Assembly: GCF_000719555.1 (NCBI RefSeq)
Contig: NZ_JOGX01000129.1
Location: forward strand, 1 to 6,032
Reading direction: 5' to 3'
DNA from: Streptomyces sp. NRRL F-5727
Lineage (GTDB): Bacteria; Actinomycetota; Actinomycetes; Streptomycetales; Streptomycetaceae
DNA: 6,032 nucleotides
The notes under the pieces are model-generated. The model was not told the DNA's origin, ran no database searches, and saw only the letters and a list, made by a program, of their open reading frames with translations. The position numbers and the translations under genes were made by a program. Positions within the stretch are counted from its first letter, which is position 1. Each line of letters starts with the position of its first letter. Below are positions 1 through 6,032 of this stretch, in pieces.

Positions 1-87
1 AGGGAGTGGCCGCCGTGGGCGAAGAAGTCGTCGTCGATGCCGGTCCCGGGCAGGCCGAGGAGGTCGGCGAAGAGGCCGCAGAGGATC
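1..87. repeat. Terminal direct repeat, left copy (87 bp, identical to 5946-6032)
   Basis: Base-by-base comparison with offset 5,945 shows no difference over 87 bases, with the match ending exactly where the right edge of the window ends. It encodes a T-domain core (…[10 protein letters not shown]) on the minus strand. The third T domain in the window (around 3002-3090) differs at many positions, so identity at this level is not general for T domains here. It is probably an assembly overlap at a repeat. Confidence 0.95.
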
Positions 88-1862
88 TCCTCGCGCGGGG
101 TGCGCGGGGCGCGGTGCGCGGTGCCGGCGGTGAAGTCGGGGGCGGGCAGGGCGCGGCGGTCCAGCTTGCCGTTCGGGGTGAGGGGCAGGCCGGGCAGGGG
201 GACGATCGCGGACGGCACCATGTGCGGGGGCAGCGTCCGGGCCAGGTGGCCGCGCAGGGCGGCCGGGTCGGCGTCGCCGACGACGTACGCGACGAGGTGC
301 CGGTCGCCGGGGCGGTCCTCCCGGACCACGACGGCCGCCTGGCGGACGTCGGGGCGGGCGGTGAGGTGGGTCTCGATCTCGGCGGGTTCGACGCGGAAGC
401 CGCGGAGCTTGACCTGGTCGTCGGCGCGGCCGAGGTATTCGAGGACGCCGTCGGCGCGGCGGCGCACGAGGTCGCCGGTGCGGTAGGCGCGCTCCCCGGG
501 GGCGCCGTGCGGGTGGGCGACGAACCGCTCGGCGGTGGCCGAGGGGTGGTGGAGGTAACCGAGGGCGAGTCCGGTGCCGGAGAGGTACAGCTCCCCCGGC
601 ACGCCGGGCGGCACCGGCCGGAGCCGGTCGTCGAGGACGAGGGCGTGCTTGCCGTGGACGGGGGTCCCGATGGGGATCGGCGCGCCGGTCAGGTCGGCGG
701 CGGTGATGGTGTGGGTGGTGGTGAAGCCCATGCTCTCGGCGGGCCCGTAGCCGTTGGTGACGCGGACCCGCGGGAAGCGGTCGAGGACCTGGGCGACGTG
801 GGCGGCGGAGGCGGCCTCGCCGCCGGTCATGGCGGCGTGGAGGCCGGCGAACGCCTGGGGGTGCTCGTCGAGGAGGTGGTTGAAGAGGCTCGCCGACGCC
901 TTGAGGACGGTGACGCCGTGCCGGGCGACGAGGGCGGCCATGGTGTCCGGTTCGGGGCGCTGGCCCGGCTGGAGCACGACGCGGCCGCCGGCCAGCAGCG
1001 GGCCGAGGAGTTCGGTGGCGAAGGCGTCCCAGGACATGGGCGCGGCCTGGAGCCAGGTCTCGCCGGCGCCGAAGGGGGCGTACTCCTGGCCGGTGAGGGT
1101 GCCGGTGAGCGCCCGGTGCGGGGCCACCACGCCCTTGGGGACACCGGTGGAGCCGGAGGTGAACAGGACGCAGGCGGGCGCCTCGGCACTGTCGGGGCGG
1201 GCGAGCGGTCCGGTGGTGTCCGGGGCGGGCCCGGCGGTGGCCGGGTCCTCCGGGTGGATCGTCGGCATCCCGGTGGCGGCGAGCCATTCCGGTACGTCCT
1301 CGGCCGTGACGACGGCGGTGGCCCGGGTCCGGTCGAGGACGGCGGTGAGGCGTTCGGCGGGGAAGTCCGGGTCGAGCAGGGTGTAGGCGGCGCCGGCCTT
1401 GAGGACGGCGAGCAGGGCGCGGACGAGGTCGGGTCCGCGTTCGAGGTGGACGGCGACGATGTCTCCGGCGCGCACCCCGTGGGCGTGCAGGCGGTGGGCG
1501 AGCCGGTTGGCCTGGGCGTCGAGGGCGCCGTAGCTGACGGTCTCGTCCTGGAAAAGGAGGGCGGTCGCCTCGGGGGTGCGGGCGGCCTGGGCCTCGAAGA
1601 GCCGGTCGACGCGGCCGGGTGACGGCGCCGGCCGTCGGCCGCCGGGCGCGGGGAGCAGCCGGCGCCGCTCCTGGTCGGTGAGGAGGTCGACGGAGCCGAG
1701 GGCCCGGTCGGGGTCTTCGGCGAGGGCGGTGAGCAGGACGGACAGGCGCCGGGCCAGCACCTCCACGGTGGCGTGGTCGAAGAGGTCGGAGGCGTAGCCG
1801 AGCGTCCAGTCGAGTCCGGCGGGCCGCCCCTCGGAGTCGTACCGCTCCTCGATGCCCACTCC
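1..1862 (-). CDS. NRPS gene 2 continued in shifted frame: end of C, complete A, start of T domain; runs off left edge
   Basis: This open frame is in a different phase from the start of gene 2 and has no stop down to base 1. It opens near 1859 with the tail of a condensation domain (DLFD at about 1776-1787, then a DLL-type linker) and contains a full adenylation domain: A2-like [13 protein letters not shown]3 [10 protein letters not shown] (1131-1160), A4 SWDAF with the substrate-binding Asp at 1026-1028, A5 NGYGPAE (735-755), YRTGDLV, an A8 segment with VKLRGFRVEPAE, and A10 NGKLDRRALP (144-173) with the catalytic Lys at 165-167. The T domain begins at about 110, with its core Ser at 3-5. The A domain activates one amino acid as an aminoacyl-AMP and loads it on that T domain. 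Aligned to the GrsA pocket by eye, the code reads D-A-T-K-M-G-G-G-F-K, which I cannot match to a known substrate. There is no convincing start codon or ribosome site: the GTG at 1857-1859 has only AGGA directly against it. It is best read as the downstream part of the gene that starts at 2833. Confidence 0.88.
144..1160 (-). repeat. A-domain paralogous repeat, partner of about 3143-3946
   Basis: The A3 to A10 section of gene 2 is closely similar to that of gene 1 at both DNA and protein level. Examples are [20 protein letters not shown] against [20 protein letters not shown] and [20 protein letters not shown] in both. The partner is shorter by the A4-containing deletion. This indicates duplication or gene conversion between modules and makes the locus prone to assembly error. 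Confidence 0.75.
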
Positions 1863-2833
1863 TGGTGGGCGAACGCCTCCAGGTCCGTGTCCCGGATGCG
1901 GCGCACCAGGGCGCGGAAGGAGGGATCGCCGGAGGTGTCCGTGCGCAGCACGAGCGTGTTGAGGAAGAAGCCGACGAGCTCGTCCAGGGCCTCGTCGGTG
2001 CGGCCGGCGACGGGGGTTCCCAGCGGGATGTCGCATCCGGCGCCGAGCCGGGTGAACAGGCCGGCCAGGGCCGCCTGGCACACCATGAACACGGTCGCGC
2101 CGCACGCCCGGGCCAGCTCCACGACCTGGTGGTGCACGTCGGCGCCCAGGGCCAGCGGCACCGCGTCGCCACGGTGGCTGGGCACGGCGGGGCGGGGGCG
2201 GTCGGTCGGCAGGACCAGTTCCTCGGGGAGGTCCGCGAGGGCCTGGCGCCAGTGCCCGAGCTGCCGGGACGCGACGCTCTCCGGGTCGTCCTCGCGGCCG
2301 AGGACGTCCTGCTGCCACAGCGTGTAGTCCGCGTACTGCACCGGCAGTTCGGGCCAGTCGGGCTCCCGTCCGGCCGCGCGGGCCGTGTAGGCGGCGGCCA
2401 GGTCCCGGACGAGCGGGCCGAGGGACCAGCCGTCGGCGGCGATGTGGTGGCAGACGAGGAGGAGGACGTGGTGGTCGGCGGCGACGGTGAACAGGGTGGC
2501 GCGGACCGGGAGTTCGGTGGTCAGGTCGAAGACGTGCCGGGCGGCTCCGCCGAGTGCGGCGTCGATGCCCTCCGGTCCGGTGGCGACCGACTCCCAGACG
2601 GGCGCGGCCTGTTCGGCGGGCAGGATCTCCTGCCGGGGCGTGCCGTCCCCGGATTCCGGGAAGCGGGTGCGCAGCGCCTCGTGCCGGCCGAGCACGTCGT
2701 CCAGCGCGCGGCGCAGGGCGTCGGGGCGGAGGGGGCCGCGCAGGCGGAGCGCGAGGGGGATGTTGTAGCTGGGGTTCGGCTGGGTGCGGCTGAGGAACCA
2801 CAGCCGCTGCTGGGCGTACGACAACGGGATCAT
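827..2833 (-). pseudogene. NRPS gene 2, N-terminal condensation domain; frame lost near 1860
   Basis: Start of the second synthetase gene. ATG at 2833 follows a good Shine-Dalgarno, and the protein begins at once with condensation motif C1 (LSYAQQRLWFL, residues 4-14). Then come RHEALRT (50-56), the catalytic HHIAADG (129-135, bases 2429-2449), YADYTLW (167-173) and VGFFLNT (287-293, bases 1955-1975). Homology to condensation domains ends after residue 324 (AFAHQ), where HQDVPFE is expected. The rest of this frame, from about 1861 to its stop at 827, is a Pro/Ser/Arg/Thr-rich stretch with no NRPS motif: it is the out-of-phase reading of the A-domain region. No epimerase precedes it and the motifs look like the L-to-L condensing type (inference). 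As written the gene would give a 668-residue product with an incomplete C domain and no A or T domain. Reading past the shift gives a normal C-A-T order, so the gene is either broken or misassembled. Confidence 0.85.
1854..1866 (-). other. Frame-breaking deletion junction inside the C domain of gene 2
   Basis: On the upstream side the protein reads DTDLEAFAHQ, matching [10 protein letters not shown] of gene 1 at about 4817-4846. On the downstream side, in the next phase, it reads GIEERYDSEG, which aligns just before the DLFD segment. Compared with the intact C domain of gene 1, about 60 residues are missing, including PFE of motif C6, the LVEELNP stretch and all of C7 (RHPLFQ). The join shares only a few bases with the expected flanking sequence (CACCAGGA then GTGGGC), and the missing length is not a multiple of three. 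Confidence 0.8.
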
Positions 2834-2838
2834 GGATT

Positions 2839-2844
2839 CTCCTC
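2839..2844 (-). promoter_or_regulatory. Shine-Dalgarno of gene 2, overlapping the stop of gene 1
   Basis: Minus strand reads TGAGGAGAATCCATG across 2845-2831. GAGGAG shares two bases with the TGA stop of gene 1 and lies five bases before the ATG of gene 2. This supports ATG at 2833 as the start and suggests translational coupling within one operon. There is no room for a promoter or terminator between the genes. Confidence 0.8.
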
Positions 2845-5800
2845 AGGGGCGGGACCGGCGCCGCAGGGCGGGCCTGGCCTTCTCGGCGCCGTCCAGACGC
2901 TCGGCCAGGGCGGCCGGCGTGGGCGCTTCGAACACGGTCTTGATGGACAGTTCGGTGTCGCACACCGCGCGGACGCGGCTGATCAGGCGGGTGACGAGGA
3001 GCGAGTGGCCGCCGAGGTGGAAGAAGTCGGCGTCGACGCCCACGTGTTCGGCGCCGAGGACCTCGGCGAAGAGGTCGCAGAGGAGCTTCTCCTGCGCGGT
3101 GCGCGGGGCGCGGCCGCCGGACGGCGGCGCGAGCGAGGGGACGGGCAGGGCCTGCCGGTCGAGCTTGCCGTTCGGGGTGAGCGGGAGGGCGTCGAGGACG
3201 GTGAAGCTGCTCGGCCGCAGGTGCTCCGGGAGCCGGCCGGCCGCGTGGGACCGGACGTCCTCCGGGTCGAGTACGGTGCCGGGCTCGGCGACCAGGTAGG
3301 CGGCGAGCCGCTTGTCGCCGGGCCGGTCCTCGCGGACGACGACGGCGGCCTGGCGGACGGTCCCGTGGGTCATGAGGGCGGCCTGGACCTCGCCGGGCTC
3401 GACGCGGAACCCGCGGATCTTGACCTGCCCGTCGGCCCGGCCCAGGAACTCCAGGACGCCGTCGGCGCGGCGGCGGACCAGGTCGCCGGTGCGGTAGACG
3501 CGCTCGCCGGGGGCTCCGTACGGGTGGGCGACGAACCGCTCGGCGGTCAGGCCGGGTTGGCCCAGGTACCCGTGGGCGAGGCCGACGCCGGCCATGTACA
3601 GCTCGCCGGTGACCCCGACCGGGACCGGCCGCAGCCGCTCGTCGAGGACGTACACGCGTTTGTCGGCGATCGGCCGGCCGACCGGGATGGACGGGGCGGT
3701 GGTGTCCCGGTCCTCGACCGTGTGGCAGCAGGTGAAGATCATCGACTCGACCGGCGAGTAGCCGTTGACCAGCCGCAGCCCCGGATACTCCGCCCGCGCC
3801 TTCGCGATGTGCGCCACGGACAGCGGCTCGCCGCCCGTCATCAGCTGCCGCACACCCAAGGCGACGTAGTCCTGGCCCGTGAGGGTGCCGGTCAGGGCCC
3901 GATGGGGGGCCACCACGCCCTTGGGCACGCCCGTCGAGCCCGAGGTGAACATCACGCAGGCCACGTCCTCGGAACCCGTGACGGTCCCGGGGGCGGTCTC
4001 CGGCCGGGCGGCGATCGCCTCGGCTTCGGCGTCGAGCCGGACGAGCCCGTCGCCGAGGCCGTCCGCGAGGGTGCCGGCCGTGACGATCGTCGTGACGCCG
4101 GCCCGGGCCGTGGTCTCCCGCAGTCGTTCCGCCGGGAATCCGGGGTCGAGGAGCGTGTACGCGGCCCCGGCCTTCAGTACCGCGAGCACCGCCGTGACCA
4201 GGCTCGGCTCGCGGTCCAGGAGCACGCCGACCGTGTCGCCGCGCCGTACGCCGCGGTCGAGGAGGTGGTGCGCCAGCCGGTTGGCGTCCCGGTCCAGTCG
4301 CCCGTACGACACCCGTCGGTCGCCGGAGACCAGGGCCGTCGCCTCGGGGGACCGGGCGGCCCACCGCTCGAACAGCTCGTGCACGGTGGCGTCCTCGCGC
4401 GGGTGCGGGCGGGCGGTGGCGTTGTGCTCCTCCAGGAGCAGCCGCCGCTCCCCCGCGTCCAGCAGCTCCAGGTCGCCGATGCGGGCGTCCGGGTCGGCCG
4501 CGGCCGCCGCCAGGAGCCGGAGCAGCCGCGCCGCCAGGGCCTCGGCGCTGGGCCGGTCGAAGAGGTCTACGGCGTATTCGAGGGCTCCGGTGATGCCGGA
4601 CGGGGTGCCGTCGCCGGCGTGGGTCTCGGTGAAGGCGGCGGTGAGGTCGAACTTGGCGGTGCCGTTGAGGACGGAGGCGAGCCGGGCGCCGCCGCCGAGG
4701 GCTTCGGGTGCCGCCTCCGCGTTGTTCTGGAGGACGAGCATCACCTGGAAGAGCGGGTGGCGGGCGAGCGAGCGGACCGGGTTCAGCTCCTCGACCAGGT
4801 GCTCGAAGGGCACATCCTGGTGGGCGTAGGCGGCGAGGTCGGTCTCCCGGACCCGGGCGATCAGTTCGCGGAACGTCGGGTCGCCGGAGGTGTCGGTGCG
4901 CAGCACCAGCGTGTTGACGAAGAAGCCGACCAGGTCGTCCAGGGCCGCGTCCGACCGCCCGGCGACCGGGGTGCCCAGCGGGATGTCCGGGCCGGCGCCG
5001 AGCCGGGTCAGGAGCGCCGCCAGGCCCGCCTGGAGGACCATGAAGAGGGTGCCGCCGGAGGTGCGGGCGAGCCGCAGCAGCTCCTGGTGGAGGCCGGCGT
5101 CGAGGTGGACGGGGACGGTGTCGCCGCGGTGGGTGGCGGCGGGCGGCCGGGGCCGGTCCGTGGGCAGGGCGAGGGTGTCGGGGACGCCGGCGAGTGCCGC
5201 CTTCCAGTGCGCGGTCTGCCGGGCGAGGAGGCTGTCGGGGTCGGCGGCGTCGCCGAGCAGGTCCCGCTGCCAGAGGGTGTAGTCGGCGTACTGGACGGGC
5301 AGCGGCGCCCACTCCGGCGCACGGCCCTCGGCGCGGGCCGCGTACGCCTCGGTCAGGTCCCGGACCAGTGGCGCCATCGACCAGCCGTCGCAGGCGATGT
5401 GGTGGACCACCAGCAGGAGGACGGACTCCTCCGCCGCGGTCTCGAACAGGTGGGCGCGCAGCGGCGGTTCGGCGGCGAGGTCGAAGGGGCGGGCGGCGTG
5501 CGCGGAGAGGACGGCCGGCAGGTCCGCGGGCCGGGCGGGCGTGACGGTGAGGTCGGGGCGTGCCCGGTCGGGCGGCAGGATCCGCTGGTGGACCTCGCCG
5601 TTCTCCTCGTGGAAGACGGTGCGCAGGGCCTCGTGCCGGCGGGTGACGTCGGCGAGCGCGGCGGCGAGGGCCGCCCAGTCGGGCGGGCCGTCGAGGCGCA
5701 GGGCGTGGGCGACGTTGTAGGCGGCGGCGCCGTTCTCGGCCCGGTCGAGGAACCAGAGGCGGCGCTGGGCCGGGGAGAGCGGCAGGACGGCGGGCCGGGC

Positions 5801-6032
5801 GGCGGGGAGCAGGGCGGGCCGGGCGGGGGCGGCGCCGTCGAGGCGTTCGGCGAGGGCCGCCACGGTCGGGGCCTCGAAGAGGTCACGGAGGGTGAGTTCC
5901 GCGCCGAGCGCGGCGCGGATGCGGACGGCGAGGCGGGCGGCGAGGAGGGAGTGGCCGCCGTGGGCGAAGAAGTCGTCGTCGATGCCGGTCCCGGGCAGGC
6001 CGAGGAGGTCGGCGAAGAGGCCGCAGAGGATC
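2843..6032 (-). CDS. NRPS subunit, T-C-A-T, 5' end outside window, A domain internally deleted
   Basis: Large cytosolic peptide synthetase that tethers amino acids as thioesters and forms peptide bonds. The frame is open from the right edge to TGA at 2845-2843, about 1,062 visible residues; the GTG at 5863 is an internal valine codon, not the start. Domains in order: T domain (about 6031-5840) with core [12 protein letters not shown], phosphopantetheine Ser at 5948-5950; condensation domain (about 5785-4485) with C1 [13 protein letters not shown]2 RRHEALRT, C3 HHIACDG at 5384-5404 (catalytic His intact), C4 YADYTLW, C5 VGFFVNT, C6 HQDVPFE at 4802-4822, C7 RHPLFQ; adenylation domain (about 4410-3145) with A3 [10 protein letters not shown] at 3917-3946, A5 NGYSPVE, A7 YRTGDL, A8 and A10 [10 protein letters not shown] at 3143-3172; second T domain with Ser at 3002-3004. 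Between A3 and A5 about 75 residues are missing, including A4, so this A domain should not select or activate a substrate. No epimerase, thioesterase or docking helix is seen; the protein ends about 15 residues past the T domain. The NRPS assignment is secure; the substrate cannot be predicted. Confidence 0.95.
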   Translation of the reverse strand, partial: ILCGLFADLLGLPGTGIDDDFFAHGGHSLLAARLAVRIRAALGAELTLRDLFEAPTVAALAERLDGAAPARPALLPAARPAVLPLSPAQRRLWFLDRAENGAAAYNVAHALRLDGPPDWAALAAALADVTRRHEALRTVFHEENGEVHQRILPPDRARPDLTVTPARPADLPAVLSAHAARPFDLAAEPPLRAHLFETAAEESVLLLVVHHIACDGWSMAPLVRDLTEAYAARAEGRAPEWAPLPVQYADYTLWQRDLLGDAADPDSLLARQTAHWKAALAGVPDTLALPTDRPRPPAATHRGDTVPVHLDAGLHQELLRLARTSGGTLFMVLQAGLAALLTRLGAGPDIPLGTPVAGRSDAALDDLVGFFVNTLVLRTDTSGDPTFRELIARVRETDLAAYAHQDVPFEHLVEELNPVRSLARHPLFQVMLVLQNNAEAAPEALGGGARLASVLNGTAKFDLTAAFTETHAGDGTPSGITGALEYAVDLFDRPSAEALAARLLRLLAAAAADPDARIGDLELLDAGERRLLLEEHNATARPHPREDATVHELFERWAARSPEATALVSGDRRVSYGRLDRDANRLAHHLLDRGVRRGDTVGVLLDREPSLVTAVLAVLKAGAAYTLLDPGFPAERLRETTARAGVTTIVTAGTLADGLGDGLVRLDAEAEAIAARPETAPGTVTGSEDVACVMFTSGSTGVPKGVVAPHRALTGTLTGQDYVALGVRQLMTGGEPLSVAHIAKARAEYPGLRLVNGYSPVESMIFTCCHTVEDRDTTAPSIPVGRPIADKRVYVLDERLRPVPVGVTGELYMAGVGLAHGYLGQPGLTAERFVAHPYGAPGERVYRTGDLVRRRADGVLEFLGRADGQVKIRGFRVEPGEVQAALMTHGTVRQAAVVVREDRPGDKRLAAYLVAEPGTVLDPEDVRSHAAGRLPEHLRPSSFTVLDALPLTPNGKLDRQALPVPSLAPPSGGRAPRTAQEKLLCDLFAEVLGAEHVGVDADFFHLGGHSLLVTRLISRVRAVCDTELSIKTVFEAPTPAALAERLDGAEKARPALRRRSRP
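3850..3860 (-). other. In-frame deletion junction inside the A domain of gene 1
   Basis: Downstream of A3 the protein reads [10 protein letters not shown] and then jumps directly to VRQLMTGGE. In gene 2 the equivalent points, LTGQEYAPFG and LHAAMTGGE, are separated by about 75 residues holding A4 and the pocket positions equivalent to GrsA 235, 236, 239 and 278. The reading frame is kept across the join. The boundaries come from eye alignment of the two A domains and could be off by a few residues. Confidence 0.8.
5946..6032. repeat. Terminal direct repeat, right copy (87 bp, identical to 1-87)
   Basis: This is the second copy of the terminal repeat. It lies in the first visible T domain of gene 1 and is read in the same T-domain phase as the left copy. 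Joining the two ends would therefore fuse the A-T of gene 2 in phase to the C-A-T of gene 1 and give a 5,945-bp closed sequence. Confidence 0.95.

Noticed and set aside
6..1622. Long plus-strand open frame of 538 codons rich in Gly, Ala, Val and Glu
   Set aside because: It is the antisense shadow of the A-domain region, kept open by the high GC content. It shows no motif and lies opposite a clearly conserved NRPS frame.
827..1855. C-terminal Pro/Ser/Arg/Thr-rich part of the frame that begins at 2833, as a possible novel tail domain
   Set aside because: The same bases encode a perfect A domain in another phase, so this is out-of-phase reading after the frameshift.
1854..1866. Programmed ribosomal frameshift
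   Set aside because: There is no slippery run, and about 60 conserved residues are missing, so a simple shift would not restore a complete C domain.
2843..2895. Basic tail after the last T domain of gene 1 as a docking domain
   Set aside because: It is only about 15 residues with no helical heptad pattern, and it matches a normal linker better. Gene 2 has no matching N-terminal docking segment.
5008..5322. Second minus-strand frame and the many short plus-strand frames over the C domains
   Set aside because: They are low-complexity shadows of the condensation domains, without a ribosome site or recognisable motif.
1..6032. A genuine small circular plasmid
   Set aside because: There is no replication, partition or mobilisation gene. 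All bases are NRPS coding sequence and the end repeat lies in a T-domain core.

Overview
The window is a very GC-rich stretch with strong G/C preference at third codon positions. It is filled almost completely, on the minus strand, by modular non-ribosomal peptide synthetase (NRPS) genes. The base composition, codon use and domain style (A-domain cores such as [11 protein letters not shown]-domain core GGHSLL) suggest a Streptomyces-like actinomycete. No tailoring, transport, resistance or regulatory gene, no thioesterase and no epimerase domain is visible, so this is an internal piece of an assembly-line cluster and its product cannot be named.

Layout in the direction of translation (right to left). 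Gene 1 enters from the right edge at 6032 and stops at 2843. It encodes T (partial) - C - A - T. Its A domain lacks about 75 residues between motifs A3 and A5, including core A4 and the aspartate that binds the substrate amino group. Nine bases later, in the same reading phase and behind a Shine-Dalgarno that overlaps the stop, gene 2 starts at 2833 and runs off the left edge. It encodes C - A - T (partial). Its C domain lacks about 60 residues (end of motif C6 and all of C7) at about 1856-1863, and this deletion also breaks the frame. A correct A domain and the start of a T domain then continue in another phase down to base 1. In principle the two modules would each condense, select and tether one amino acid, handing the chain from the T domain of gene 1 to the C domain of gene 2. 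As written, each module carries one disabling lesion.

The first 87 bases (1-87) and the last 87 bases (5946-6032) are identical, and the identity begins exactly at base 1 and ends exactly at the last base. Both copies encode a T-domain core in phase. The simplest reading is that the window is a whole assembly contig bounded by one repeat shared by two T domains. It could be mistaken for a 5,945-bp circle. That artefact, the two internal deletions, and the in-phase stop inside what looks like an ordinary T-C linker are the points worth checking. I see no new kind of system: the biology is an NRPS, and what is unusual is its state and how the window ends.
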